NCBI RefSeq assembly: GCF_042651425.1
Contig: NZ_JBHSCW010000003.1
Coordinates: 744,001 to 808,000 of the forward strand
Direction: 5' to 3'
Length of the DNA stretch: 64,000 nt
DNA from: Fodinicurvata halophila
GTDB taxonomy: Bacteria > Pseudomonadota > Alphaproteobacteria > Kiloniellales > DSM-21159
The position numbers and the translations under genes were made by a program. Below the pieces are notes generated by a model that was not told the DNA's origin, did not search any database, and was given only the letters and a program-made list of their open reading frames with translations. Numbering within the stretch: the first letter of the stretch is position 1; the number at the start of each line of letters is the position of its first letter. Positions 1 through 9,166 of the stretch are shown piece by piece.

Positions 1-1
1 T

Positions 2-382
2 ATCCAGGCGATCGTCCGGCGGTCCAAGGGACATTCCGATTCCATTATTCGCACCGGCCGCCTGAGCGTGAATCTGGACAGTCGGACCGTGGAAGTGGAT
101 GGCCAGCCCCTGCACCTGACGGGCAAGGAATACGGCATCCTGGAACTGCTCTCCCTTCGCAAGGGGACCACCCTGACCAAGGAGATGTTCCTCAACCATC
201 TCTATGGCGGCATCGACGAGCCGGAACTCAAGATCATCGACGTGTTCGTGTGCAAGCTGCGCAAGAAGTTGACAAACGCCACCGATGGCGAGAACTACAT
301 CGAGACCGTCTGGGGCCGCGGTTACGTCCTTCGCGAGCCCGCCGAGGAAACCGCGAACACGCGCCAGCTGGCCAGCGCCTGA
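2..382 (+). CDS. ctrA: Cell-cycle response regulator CtrA, C-terminal part (5' truncated by window edge)
   Basis: Only the C-terminal winged-helix DNA-binding domain is in the window; the frame is open from base 2 and the receiver domain lies upstream. CtrA is the master regulator of the alphaproteobacterial cell cycle and of motility, phosphorylated through CckA and ChpT. The fragment carries hallmark CtrA stretches: IRTGRLSVNLD, LTGKEYGILELLSLRKG, KEMFLNHLYGG and EPELKIIDVFVCKLRKKL. It ends TGA at 380-382 and is followed by a strong hairpin. Its partner chpT lies about 9 kb away, on the other side of the che operon. The product call is firm; the true start cannot be seen. Confidence 0.93.
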   Translation: MQAIVRRSKGHSDSIIRTGRLSVNLDSRTVEVDGQPLHLTGKEYGILELLSLRKGTTLTKEMFLNHLYGGIDEPELKIIDVFVCKLRKKLTNATDGENYIETVWGRGYVLREPAEETANTRQLASA

Positions 383-392
383 CTTACGCTGT

Positions 393-425
393 CTCAACAG
401 GTCTCCTGTCCGGAGACCTGTTGAG
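393..425. terminator. Bidirectional hairpin terminator between ctrA and cheR
   Basis: A perfect 14-bp stem (CTCAACAGGTCTCC at 393-406 pairing with 412-425) has a 5-nt loop. It lies just after the ctrA stop and just before the convergent cheR stop at 439. There is no long T run, so termination would depend on stem strength. Confidence 0.75.
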
Positions 426-438
426 CGCTTGCGGCGTC

Positions 439-1272
439 TTAGCCGACAGCGGCCTTGGCCGCTTCCTTCAGGCAGTAGATACCCCTCTGGCCGGGCATGA
501 GCGCCAAGCGATCCGAAACCCCCAGAACGGTTTCCGCACCACCTAGGTACAGGAACCCGTCCGGCGCCAACTGGCGTGAGATACGGCCAAGCACGTCCGT
601 TTTGGTTTGCTGGTCAAAATAGATCAGGACATTCCTCAGGAAGATCACATCGAAACGGCCCAGCTCCGAGGTGTCCTCCAGCAGGTTCGAGTATCGGTAC
701 TGGATACGCTCGCGCAAACGCGATGCGATCTGCCAGCGATCCCCGACCTGTTCGAAGTACTTCACCAGCAGCTTCACGGGCAGCCCACGCTGCACCTCGA
801 ACTGGCTGTAGAGACCCTTTCTCGCCTTGTCCAACATCTCGGTGGAAATGTCGGTGCCGATAATGTCGATCTGCCAATCCTTTAGGTCCAGCCTGCTTTC
901 CTCAAGCAGCATCGCCAGGGAATAGGGTTCCTGCCCCGAGGAACAGGCGGCACAAAGAATACGGATCCTGCGGCTCGACGCCCGCGCCTTGAGGAGATGC
1001 GGCAGGACGATATCCCGGAACTGGTCGAAAGGCCGGCTATCCCGAAAGAAGAACGACTCGTTGGTGGTCATGGCTTCGACCACGTCGCGGCGCAGTTCCT
1101 TGTTGCCGGTCTTGCGGGTCTCCCCCACCAGGTCGTCGAGATCCTTCAACTTCCACTTGCGCACCAGTGGCGTCAGACGGCTTTCCAGCAGATAGCTCTT
1201 CTCCGCCCCCAGCACCAGGCCGGAGGAGTCCTTCAGGAACCTGGAAAGGAAATCGAAATCATCGGGCTTCAT
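439..1272 (-). CDS. cheR: Chemotaxis protein methyltransferase CheR
   Basis: S-adenosylmethionine-dependent methyltransferase that methylates glutamates on chemoreceptors and opposes CheB. At 277 residues it has the normal CheR size, with the N-terminal helical domain (DFDFLSRFLKDSSGLVLG) followed by the methyltransferase fold; visible motifs are SSGQEPYSLAMLLEE and FLRNVLIYFD. I place the start at 1272 because its ATG overlaps the cheB stop (ATGA), as elsewhere in this operon; a longer frame to 1341 overlaps cheB too far. It is the last gene of cheA-cheW-cheY-cheB-cheR. Confidence 0.95.
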   Translation of the reverse strand: MKPDDFDFLSRFLKDSSGLVLGAEKSYLLESRLTPLVRKWKLKDLDDLVGETRKTGNKELRRDVVEAMTTNESFFFRDSRPFDQFRDIVLPHLLKARASSRRIRILCAACSSGQEPYSLAMLLEESRLDLKDWQIDIIGTDISTEMLDKARKGLYSQFEVQRGLPVKLLVKYFEQVGDRWQIASRLRERIQYRYSNLLEDTSELGRFDVIFLRNVLIYFDQQTKTDVLGRISRQLAPDGFLYLGGAETVLGVSDRLALMPGQRGIYCLKEAAKAAVG

Positions 1273-2408
1273 GCCGCTGTCCTCAGAATATTGTCGCGCA
1301 GATAGGGCGCGATCTGCATGAGCGGAAGCACGGCAGAGCATAGTCCCCTGCCCGCCACGGCCCCCGGCATGCCCCAGACAACCGAGCTCGCCTCATCCTG
1401 GGCAATCACGGTGCCTCCATTCGCCACCACCTTCTCCGCTCCAGCCAGCCCGTCGGACCCCATCCCGGTCAGGATGAGCACGAGCGTGCGCGCCCCATAG
1501 ATGTCGGACAGGCTGCGCAGCATCGGATTCACGGAAGGGCGGCAGAAATTCTCCGGCGGTTCCTCGGTCAGGCGAATGACAGGTTTGTCCGCACCGTTCC
1601 TGACGGCCATCATGTGATACCCACCCGGTGCCACATGGATATGGCCAGGCTGCAAGGGCGCGTCGTTTTCGCCTTCCTTGCAAGGCAGGCCCGAAACGCG
1701 CGCCAGGTGTTCCGCCAGCAGTGTGGTGAAGGTGGCCGGCATGTGCTGCGTGATCAGGACAGGCAGGTCGCGTAGCACGCCGCGCAGGTCCCCCAGCACC
1801 TTGAACAGGGCCTGCGGCCCACCTGTCGAACTTCCAATCGCCAGCACACGCGGAGGCATGCCGCCAAGCGGACGGAGGTTCATGTCGCTTGGCCGCGTCG
1901 GGGCTGCGGTTGCTCTGGCGGCCGGCTGCTCACGGCGGGCTTCGGGCTGGCGCGGGGTGGGAGCTGAAGGCTCCTTCCGCCCGGCTTCGGCCAACGCCTT
2001 GACCTTGGTCCGCAGTTCCCGACGAAAGTCGGCGGCGGATTGATGTCCCAGACTGGACGTAGGCTTGGCAATGTAATCCGCGGCCCCGGCCCGCATGGCC
2101 TGCAGGCTGACATCCGCGTTCTTGCGGGTCAGGGTCGATGCCATGATGACCTTGGTCCTCGGCGAAGCCTCGAGGATCTTCGGCAGGGCAGTCAGGCCAT
2201 CCATCACCGGCATCTCGATATCCAGGACGACCACGTCGACCGGCTCACGCGCCAGCGAATTCAATGCCATCTGGCCGTTGGAAACCGAAGCCGTGACCTG
2301 GATATCGTGATCTTCTTCCAGCGTACGGGTCAGCAAACCGCGAATTACCGCCGAATCGTCGACAACCATGACGCGGTACCGCCGCGAAGAGAGTGTCTGA
2401 CCGGTCAT
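1269..2408 (-). CDS. cheB: Protein-glutamate methylesterase/response regulator CheB
   Basis: Demethylates and deamidates chemoreceptors after phosphorylation by CheA. The N-terminal receiver domain (about residues 10-130) shows the acidic pocket (VVDDS), the phosphoacceptor Asp in VVVLDIEMPVMDG and the conserved Lys in AKPTS. A Pro/Ala/Arg-rich linker leads to the methylesterase domain with catalytic Ser in GSSTGG, His in TQHMP and Asp in GMGSDG. The start has a strong ribosome site (GGAGGGG). It overlaps cheR by 4 bp. Confidence 0.96.
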   Translation of the reverse strand: MTGQTLSSRRYRVMVVDDSAVIRGLLTRTLEEDHDIQVTASVSNGQMALNSLAREPVDVVVLDIEMPVMDGLTALPKILEASPRTKVIMASTLTRKNADVSLQAMRAGAADYIAKPTSSLGHQSAADFRRELRTKVKALAEAGRKEPSAPTPRQPEARREQPAARATAAPTRPSDMNLRPLGGMPPRVLAIGSSTGGPQALFKVLGDLRGVLRDLPVLITQHMPATFTTLLAEHLARVSGLPCKEGENDAPLQPGHIHVAPGGYHMMAVRNGADKPVIRLTEEPPENFCRPSVNPMLRSLSDIYGARTLVLILTGMGSDGLAGAEKVVANGGTVIAQDEASSVVWGMPGAVAGRGLCSAVLPLMQIAPYLRDNILRTAA

Positions 2409-2458
2409 GTTCCCCTCCGCAGCGCGCAGTCGAGGCAGGAAGAAGGGCGCTCGGCCAT

Positions 2459-2824
2459 TCAGAGCAACCCGACCTGCGTGAATTTCGATTCCACGATCCC
2501 GCTGTCGAAGGGCTTCATGATATATTCATCGGCCCCCGCCGCGATTGCCTCGTGGATATGGGTTATGCCGTTCTCCGTGGTGCAGAAAATCACCACCGGT
2601 TGCGTAATGCCGTTGAGGGCGCGCAGTTCCCGCAAGAAGTCGATGCCGCTTTTCACGGGCATATTCCAGTCGAGCAGGATTGCATCCGGCATTTCGGATT
2701 CGCAGAGCCGCAAGGCTTCCTGCCCATCCCTGGCTTCACGTGTCGTGAAGCTCAGTTCCTCCAGGATGCGCTTGGCGACCATGCGCACTGTCTTGGAATC
2801 ATCCACGATGAGACAGCTTTTCAT
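2459..2824 (-). CDS. cheY: Single-domain response regulator CheY
   Basis: A 121-residue stand-alone receiver that takes phosphate from CheA and signals to the flagellar motor switch. It has the acidic pair in CLIVDDSKTVR, the phosphoacceptor Asp in AILLDWNMP, the Thr in FCTTEN and the Lys in IMKPFDS. The gene sits between cheW and cheB, 34 bp after cheW. As a single-domain protein in the middle of a che operon it is more likely CheY than another receiver type. Confidence 0.93.
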   Translation of the reverse strand: MKSCLIVDDSKTVRMVAKRILEELSFTTREARDGQEALRLCESEMPDAILLDWNMPVKSGIDFLRELRALNGITQPVVIFCTTENGITHIHEAIAAGADEYIMKPFDSGIVESKFTQVGLL

Positions 2825-2857
2825 TTACTTCCCCGTACGCTAAAGGCCGTTCAGGCC

Positions 2858-3340
2858 TCAGGCCGCCGAAGCGCGGCCGAAATCCAGCAGGCGATCAATG
2901 TTGAGAACCACCAGCAGCCTGTCTTGCAGGCGATAGATCCCCTCGGAGTACTCCTTCAGGCGCTGGCTGATCGTCGGCGGGCTGCGCTCGAAGTCCGCAG
3001 CCTGCAGAGGCATGACTTCACCCACGGAATCCACCATCAGGCTGTAAAGCTCACCGTGATGGTCCACCACAATCGACATACCCGAATGCTTTCCCTGCAG
3101 GGGCGGCAAGCCGATCCGCAGGCGAACATTGATGGCTGTCACGATACGACCGCGCAGATTCAACGAACCGGTGATCTCCGGTGGCGCCAGGGGAATGCGT
3201 GTGGTCCGGACATTGTTCAGAATATCCTGCACCTGCAGCACATGGATTCCGAAAAGCTGCTCTCCGATGTAGAACGTGACGAATTCCTTCGCATCTTCCG
3301 CGTCCAGGAGTCCCGTTTTCATGCGCTCCAGATCGCTCAT
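2858..3340 (-). CDS. cheW: Chemotaxis coupling protein CheW
   Basis: The scaffold linking chemoreceptors to the CheA kinase in the cytoplasmic array. The 160 residues form one CheW domain, with typical stretches FVTFYIGEQLFGI, TRIPLAPPEITGSLNLRG, DSVGEVM and LLVVLNIDRLL. Its ATG overlaps the cheA stop as ATGA at 3337-3340, implying translational coupling. Confidence 0.95.
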   Translation of the reverse strand: MSDLERMKTGLLDAEDAKEFVTFYIGEQLFGIHVLQVQDILNNVRTTRIPLAPPEITGSLNLRGRIVTAINVRLRIGLPPLQGKHSGMSIVVDHHGELYSLMVDSVGEVMPLQAADFERSPPTISQRLKEYSEGIYRLQDRLLVVLNIDRLLDFGRASAA

Positions 3341-6042
3341 GCCGCACCTCGCATACTCGACAATGTTTCATTCAGGGATGTCAGCAGGCCGGCCCGGTCG
3401 AACTTCGTCACATAGTCACTGAAGCCGGCGGCACGCCCGCGTGCAAAATCGTTCGGACTGGCATGGCCCGACAGGGCGACCAGGGGTGTTTCCGCCCAGC
3501 GGTTCGCCCTCACAGCCTCGGCAAACTCGAAGCCGCTCATGCCCGGCATTTCGATGTCGGAGAGAATGAGGTCGAAATCTTCGCCTGCTTCGCAAAGCTC
3601 AAGCGCGGCATCGGCTCCCCCGACGGTGGTCACGTGATAGCCGGCCGAGGAAAGCAGCGGAGACAGGAGATTGCGGAAGAAGGGACTGTCGTCCACGAGC
3701 AGAATCCGGCTGGCGGAAGAGCTGCTCTCTGGCTTGCTCTCCACATGGAACCAATCGGAATAGGCCTTGGTCAGGAAATAGCCGGTATCGATGATATCCG
3801 TGGCCTTCCCAGCGATCGTGGCCGAACCGATATAGCCCTCGTGCTCGCCGCCAAGCTCGATTTTCAGCGGCTCCTCGACAATGTCCAGGATGCTGTCCAC
3901 CACCAGGCCCATGCTGCGGTTGCGGTCGGTGAAGACCAGGACCGGCTGTCGGCCCGTGCCCTCAAGGCTCTGGCGCGGATCCATGGTGATCAGGGGCATG
4001 AGCTGGCCTCGATACTGCACCACGGGTTGGCTGCCGGATGTCTCGATGCTCCCGCGATCGATCTCCTCCAGGCGCGCCACAAGACCGAGCGGCACTGCCT
4101 TCGGCGCCTCGCTTCCGGCCTTGAAGAGCAGCATGGCCATGCTTTCGTCGGTCTTCGCAGCCTTCTGCTCCGACATCTCTTCCAAGCCTTCTGTAACCGT
4201 CAGTTCTCCGGTCTCGCCGGCGATGCCGTTGGGGTCCAGGATCATGACAACGGAGCCATCACCCAGGATCGTGTTGCCCGAGAATAGCGTGATATTGCGC
4301 AGGATCGGCGCCACCGGCTTGACCACGATTTCCTCGGTGTCGAACACCCGATCGACGATAATGCCGAAGGTGTAGGTGCCGACCTTGGCCACCACGATGA
4401 ACTGGTCCTTCTCATTGGCATCCTCTTCGCGCTCCAGCTTCAGGAGCTCGCTGAGATTGACGAGCGGCAGCAGGCGATTGCGCAACCTCAGGACCGGCGT
4501 ATCGTTGATGCGTTCGATGCTGTGATCGGAATTGGCCGAAGCACGCACCAGCTCGATCACGGCCAGCTGCGGAATGGCAAAGCGTTCGGAGGCGCTTTCC
4601 ACGATCAACGCCGAGACGATTGCCAGCGTCAGCGGGATCTTGATGGTAAAGCTGGTGCCCTTGCCGTACTTCGAGGTCAGCTCGACATTGCCGCCGATCT
4701 TCTCGATGTTGGAGCGTACTACGTCCATGCCGACGCCGCGGCCGGAAACGGCGGTCACTTCCTGTGCCGTGGAGAAACCGGGCTTGAATATGAACTGCAT
4801 GATCTGCTGTTCATTCATGTTCGCCAGTTCAGCCTCGGTCGTCAGGCCGTTGGCCAGCGCCTTCTCCTTGATCTTGTCGGTATTGAGCCCGCGCCCATCG
4901 TCGGAGATCTGGATAATGATGTGACCGCCTTCATGGTAGGCGTTCAGGACAATGGTGCCGATTTCCGGCTTGCCGGCCGCCCGGCGTCCCTCCGTGGTTT
5001 CCAGGCCATGGTCCGCGGAGTTGCGCACCATGTGCGTCAGCGGGTCCTTGATCAGCTCGAGTACCTGGCGATCCAGCTCAGTGTCCGCGCCCTTCATCTG
5101 CAGGTCGATCTTCTTATGCATGTCCTGCGAAAGATCACGCACGATGCGCGGCAGTTTCGCCCAGGCATTGCCGATCGGCTGCATGCGGGTCTTCATGACC
5201 CCTTCCTGAAGCTCGGAAACCACATGGTTCAAGCGCTGCAGCGGTGCGGCGAAATCACTGTCCTTGTGGGTGCGCAGAATCTGCAGCAGCTGATTCCGGT
5301 TCAGCACCAGTTCGGAAACCATCGTCATGAGGTTTTCAAGAAGCTCCACGTTCACGCGGATCGACTGGTTCGCCACGGAGGATTCCCGGTGCTGATTGTT
5401 CTCACTGCCGTCTCTCTCGGAGGTGGCCGGCTCCTGGGCGGCCGGTGATGTTGCATCGGTTGAGCGTGTCATATCCACCACGTTCTTTGCTTCCTCGTCC
5501 TCCTGCGGATCTTCCCCTGCTGCGTCACCGGTAATCTCCTCGTCCGTCGGCTCGTACCCGGCGGTCGTCACGAGACTATCCTCGGCTGGCACATCGTCGC
5601 TGGATGTGTCGCTGCTGGTCTCCAGGTTCTCGACATTGACCGGCTGGGCCAGCTGTTCGGCATCCCAGCCTTCGGCAACGGTATCGAGACGGGCGATCAG
5701 CTCGCTGTCGTCGCCGGCAGGCTCTGCTTCCGTTTCCTCGAGCGTGGACAGGATGGAGCGGATTCGATCGAGGCATTCCAGAACGATGGAAACCAGCGCT
5801 GCGGACACCTCGACGTCACCATCGCGCACCTTGCCCAGAACGTTTTCGCCGGCATGAGCCACGGCCTCCAAGCGAGGCAGGCCCAGAAAACCACAGGTTC
5901 CCTTGATCGTGTGCATCAGCCGGAAGATGTTCGACAAAATATCGGGATCATTTGGATTCTGCTCGAGCTTGACCAGCTCGACATCGAGATATCCCAATCC
6001 CTCGTTGGTTTCCGTCAGAAATTCTTGGAGAAGTTCATCCAT
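3337..6042 (-). CDS. cheA: Chemotaxis histidine kinase CheA with two CheW-like domains and a C-terminal receiver
   Basis: Sensor kinase of the chemotaxis array that phosphorylates CheY and CheB. From the ATG at 6042 (preceded by AGCAGG) the protein has 901 residues. In order: an Hpt domain with His44 in RLMHTIKG; an acidic Glu/Asp-rich linker; dimerisation and kinase domains (MVRNSADHGLE, DDGRGLN, VSGRGVGMDVV, GKGTSFTIKIPLTLAI); a first CheW-like domain (ALIVESASERFAIP); a second, more divergent CheW-like segment (VVQYRGQLMPLI); and a CheY-like receiver (ILLVDDSPFFRN, LILSDIEMPGMSG, YVTKFD). A longer frame to 6231 exists, but its extra 63 residues do not look like CheA. First gene of the che operon. 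Confidence 0.95.
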   Translation of the reverse strand: MDELLQEFLTETNEGLGYLDVELVKLEQNPNDPDILSNIFRLMHTIKGTCGFLGLPRLEAVAHAGENVLGKVRDGDVEVSAALVSIVLECLDRIRSILSTLEETEAEPAGDDSELIARLDTVAEGWDAEQLAQPVNVENLETSSDTSSDDVPAEDSLVTTAGYEPTDEEITGDAAGEDPQEDEEAKNVVDMTRSTDATSPAAQEPATSERDGSENNQHRESSVANQSIRVNVELLENLMTMVSELVLNRNQLLQILRTHKDSDFAAPLQRLNHVVSELQEGVMKTRMQPIGNAWAKLPRIVRDLSQDMHKKIDLQMKGADTELDRQVLELIKDPLTHMVRNSADHGLETTEGRRAAGKPEIGTIVLNAYHEGGHIIIQISDDGRGLNTDKIKEKALANGLTTEAELANMNEQQIMQFIFKPGFSTAQEVTAVSGRGVGMDVVRSNIEKIGGNVELTSKYGKGTSFTIKIPLTLAIVSALIVESASERFAIPQLAVIELVRASANSDHSIERINDTPVLRLRNRLLPLVNLSELLKLEREEDANEKDQFIVVAKVGTYTFGIIVDRVFDTEEIVVKPVAPILRNITLFSGNTILGDGSVVMILDPNGIAGETGELTVTEGLEEMSEQKAAKTDESMAMLLFKAGSEAPKAVPLGLVARLEEIDRGSIETSGSQPVVQYRGQLMPLITMDPRQSLEGTGRQPVLVFTDRNRSMGLVVDSILDIVEEPLKIELGGEHEGYIGSATIAGKATDIIDTGYFLTKAYSDWFHVESKPESSSSASRILLVDDSPFFRNLLSPLLSSAGYHVTTVGGADAALELCEAGEDFDLILSDIEMPGMSGFEFAEAVRANRWAETPLVALSGHASPNDFARGRAAGFSDYVTKFDRAGLLTSLNETLSSMRGAA

Positions 6043-6126
6043 TGATATTACCTGCTTTTCTCGCCGGGCCGCCGACCAGCAGACGGCGTGTGTCCGAATT
6101 TCCGGCGATACTGGCAGACAAAGGGT

Positions 6127-6141
6127 TAAAAGGCTGTTAGC
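6127..6141. promoter_or_regulatory. Possible CtrA-binding site upstream of cheA
   Basis: TTAA, seven bases, then TTAG matches the CtrA consensus TTAA-N7-TTAA at seven of eight positions. It lies about 85 bp upstream of the cheA start, in the 260-bp gap that divides the che operon from the divergent permease gene. A match of this quality can occur by chance. Confidence 0.35.
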
Positions 6142-6302
6142 GGCATTGAAAAGATTCCGCCGTTTTCCGCTCATGCTGTCCTGCGCGACTCTTCGCCGCC
6201 TCCGACCTGTCGAAGCCTCCTGATAACGCATCGCACTTTCAGAAATGCGCCAACCCTGATAAGGCTGTGTCCACCGGCAGTCCTTGATGTATCGGCATCT
6301 TC

Positions 6303-8015
6303 ATGAGCCAGAGCAGCGATCTGATCGATATCACAGGCCCCTTGCGCGACGCTCCGATGCGTACGCGTCGGCGCGGACGCACGGGACTGCTGAATATCTT
6401 CTCGGTGGTCGTGGCCCTGCTCTTCTCCATACCGGCCCTGACCGTTGTCTATAATCTGCTTCTGCCGCAGTCGGAGGTCTGGTCACACCTGGTTGAAACC
6501 GTCCTGCCCGACTATATCGCCAATACCATCTGGCTGGCGGTGATCGTCGGTTGCGGTGTCGTGGTCATCGGTGTTTCCACGGCCTGGCTGGTGACCATGT
6601 GCCGCTTTCCCGGGCGCAACTTCATGGAATGGGCCCTGATCCTGCCGCTTGCGGTTCCGGCCTACGTCATGGCCTATGCCTACACTGATTTCCTGCAGTA
6701 CAGTGGTCCGCTGCAGAGTGGCCTGCGGGAATACTTCGGATGGCAGACGCCGCGGGACTACTGGTTTCCCGACATCCATTCCGTGGGCGGTGCGGCGACC
6801 ATGCTGTTCCTCGTGCTCTACCCCTATGTCTACCTGCTGACCCGCGCCGCCTTCCTGCAGCAGTCCGCCTGTGCACTGGAGGTCAGTCGCACCCTGGGCT
6901 GCAGCGCCTGGACTGCCTTCCTGCGCGTGGCCGTGCCCCTTGCCCGCCCGTCGATCGTGGCCGGAACGACGCTGGCATTGATGGAAACCCTGGCGGACTT
7001 CGGAACGGTTCAGTATTTCGGCGTACCGACCTTTACCACGGGAATCTACAGGGCCTGGTTTTCCATGTACGACCAGGTGGCCGCGGCCCAGCTGGCCGCC
7101 ATCCTGCTGGGGTTCGTCTTTGCCTGCCTGTTGCTGGAACGGCTCAGTCGCGGTCGGCGCCGCTTTCACCACACCACCAATCGCTACCAGCATCTGCCGG
7201 AATACAGACTCTCCGGCTGGCGTTCCTGGCTGGCTCTGCTGGTCTGCAGTCTTCCCGTGTTTTTCGGCTTCCTGCTGCCGGCGGGACTGCTGTTCAACAT
7301 GGCGCTGGACAATGGCCTGCAAATATCCGAGTACCTTCCACAGGCCTACAACACCTTCATCCTGGGAGCCGTCACGGCCATCCTAGCCGTGGCTCTGGCC
7401 CTGATCATGGCATACAGCCTGCGCATACGTCCCACGGCAGTGAACATTGCCGCCAATCGCATAGCAGGACTGGGATATGCCATACCGGGCTCGGTGATCG
7501 GTGTCGGCATCCTGTTGCCCTTCACCTGGCTGGACAACAACATCAGTGCGCTTTTCGAGAGCCTCTTCGGGGTTTCAACCGGCCTGCTGCTGACGGGCGG
7601 AATCGCCGCGATTGTCTTCGCCTACCTCGTGCGCTTTCTGGCCGTCTCCCTGCAAGCGGTCGAGGCCGGCTTCACCAAGGTGCGTCCCAGTATGGAGGAT
7701 GCCGCGCGCAGCCTGGGTCACGGTCCCTTCGAGACCCTGGCCAAGGTGCATGCGCCGCTTATGTGGGGCAGCCTGCTGACCGCAGGCCTGCTGGTGTTCG
7801 TGGATGTCATGAAGGAGCTACCCGCAACCCTGATCATGCGCCCCTTCAATTTCGACACCCTGGCGATCACGGCCTACAATTTCGCCTCTGACGAACGCCT
7901 GGCATATGCGGCGACGCCGGCCCTGATGATTGTTTCTGTCGGACTGCTGCCGGTGATTATCCTGTCGCGTGCCATTGCACGCTCCCGGCCGGGGCGGCGG
8001 GGACACAACGCATAG
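6303..8015 (+). CDS. Iron(III) ABC transporter permease, FbpB/SfuB type
   Basis: An inner-membrane permease of 570 residues built from two binding-protein-dependent permease domains, the usual FbpB design for ferric iron uptake. Both EAA-like coupling loops are visible: LEVSRTLGCSAWTAFLRVAVP in the first half and MEDAARSLGHGPFETLAKVHAP in the second. Around twelve hydrophobic segments are apparent, including FSVVVALLFSIPALTVVYNLLL near the N-terminus. The likely substrate-binding partner is the convergent gene just downstream. No ATP-binding subunit is encoded nearby, so an FbpC must come from elsewhere. No clear ribosome site precedes the ATG. Confidence 0.88.
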   Translation: MSQSSDLIDITGPLRDAPMRTRRRGRTGLLNIFSVVVALLFSIPALTVVYNLLLPQSEVWSHLVETVLPDYIANTIWLAVIVGCGVVVIGVSTAWLVTMCRFPGRNFMEWALILPLAVPAYVMAYAYTDFLQYSGPLQSGLREYFGWQTPRDYWFPDIHSVGGAATMLFLVLYPYVYLLTRAAFLQQSACALEVSRTLGCSAWTAFLRVAVPLARPSIVAGTTLALMETLADFGTVQYFGVPTFTTGIYRAWFSMYDQVAAAQLAAILLGFVFACLLLERLSRGRRRFHHTTNRYQHLPEYRLSGWRSWLALLVCSLPVFFGFLLPAGLLFNMALDNGLQISEYLPQAYNTFILGAVTAILAVALALIMAYSLRIRPTAVNIAANRIAGLGYAIPGSVIGVGILLPFTWLDNNISALFESLFGVSTGLLLTGGIAAIVFAYLVRFLAVSLQAVEAGFTKVRPSMEDAARSLGHGPFETLAKVHAPLMWGSLLTAGLLVFVDVMKELPATLIMRPFNFDTLAITAYNFASDERLAYAATPALMIVSVGLLPVIILSRAIARSRPGRRGHNA

Positions 8016-8033
8016 GACCGACCTACCGAAGAG

Positions 8034-8070
8034 AAAAGGCCCTGCCCGCACCCGGCGGACAGGGCCTTTC
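8034..8070. terminator. Bidirectional terminator between the iron permease and iron-binding protein genes
   Basis: A 10-bp stem (AAAGGCCCTG at 8035-8044 with CAGGGCCTTT at 8060-8069) encloses a 15-nt GC-rich loop between two convergent genes. A-rich and T-rich flanks on either side suit termination in both directions. Confidence 0.8.
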
Positions 8071-8101
8071 GCCTGCAGCTCTGGCGCTTCAGGCCGTTCT
8101 C

Positions 8102-9166
8102 TTACTTCCAGCCCGCACGATCGAAGATCATCTGGGCTTCCGGCTGATTCTCGCCGTAGACGGAAACATTCACCTCATCCAGCTTTGGACGACCGAATTC
8201 TTCCAGGACTTCATTGTCCAGGGCCTCCTCGACAACGGGATATTCGTTGTTGCCGTTGGCAAAATAGGCCTGCGCTTCGTCGGTCGCCAGGTATTCCAGG
8301 AATTTCACCGCGGCGTCCTTGTGCGGCGCATTCTTCAGGACACCAGCGCCGGAGATGTTCTGATGCGCACCGCGACCATCCTGGTTCGGCCAGACCAGTT
8401 CCGTGCTCTCGACGACTTCCTGATCGGCCTCGTCATCGGAGCGCACCAGACGCATGTAGTAGTAGTGGTTGGCAACCGCCACGCCGCATTCCCCGGAGGC
8501 TACGCCGCGGATCTGGTCCGTATCGCCGCCCTGAGGATCGCGCGCAAAGTTGTCCACCACCGCATTGGCCCAGTCTTCGGCTTCTTCGGCCCCATGATGC
8601 TCGATCAGGGAGGCCATGAGCGAGAGGTTGTAGATGTTCGAGCTCGAGCGGATGCAGACCAGGTTCTCGAAGCGCGGATCGGCGAGATCCTCATAGGTCT
8701 GTGGCGGATCCTCCACGAGTTCGGGATTGTAGTAGATGGCACGGATGCGCGTGGAGAAGCCGAACCAGTGGCCGTCCGGATGGCGCAGGTTCGAGGGAAT
8801 GCGCTCCTCAAGGACCTCCGAGGTAACCGGTTGGAAGATTTCTTCCTGGTTGGCGCGCCAGAGGCGTCCCGCATCCACGGTGATCAGCACATCGGCTGGG
8901 CTGTTAGCCCCTTCGTTGACGATCCGCGTGACCAGTTCCTCGTCACTGCCCTCGATGATGTTTACTTCGATGCCGGTCGCTTCCGTGAAGCCCGTGAAGA
9001 GCTGATCATCCGACTCGTAGTGACGCGCGGAATAGATGTTCAGTTCGTCCTCGGCATGTGCCGGGGCGATATCGAGCGTCATGGCAAGACCACTCGCCAA
9101 GCCCAGGCTTCCGACAAGCCCCAGGGCGGTGGTGGCGGAGGTCATACGCCGTAACAAATGGCTCAT
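8102..9166 (-). CDS. Iron(III) ABC transporter periplasmic binding protein, FbpA/FutA type
   Basis: Periplasmic ferric-iron-binding component of an ABC importer. The 354-residue precursor has a signal peptide ending at AHA, before EDELNIYSARHYESD, the typical mature start of FutA/FbpA proteins. The tyrosine cluster ANHYYYMR corresponds to the C-terminal iron-ligand tyrosines of this family. A good ribosome site (AAGGGAG) supports the start. It converges on the permease gene instead of preceding it, which is unusual for fbpAB, but the pair are the only iron transport genes here and probably work together. Confidence 0.9.
   Translation of the reverse strand: MSHLLRRMTSATTALGLVGSLGLASGLAMTLDIAPAHAEDELNIYSARHYESDDQLFTGFTEATGIEVNIIEGSDEELVTRIVNEGANSPADVLITVDAGRLWRANQEEIFQPVTSEVLEERIPSNLRHPDGHWFGFSTRIRAIYYNPELVEDPPQTYEDLADPRFENLVCIRSSSNIYNLSLMASLIEHHGAEEAEDWANAVVDNFARDPQGGDTDQIRGVASGECGVAVANHYYYMRLVRSDDEADQEVVESTELVWPNQDGRGAHQNISGAGVLKNAPHKDAAVKFLEYLATDEAQAYFANGNNEYPVVEEALDNEVLEEFGRPKLDEVNVSVYGENQPEAQMIFDRAGWK

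Noticed and set aside
6042..6231. A 63-residue N-terminal extension of CheA
   Set aside because: The extension has no resemblance to Hpt domains, and the ATG at 6042 has a ribosome site directly before the Hpt sequence.
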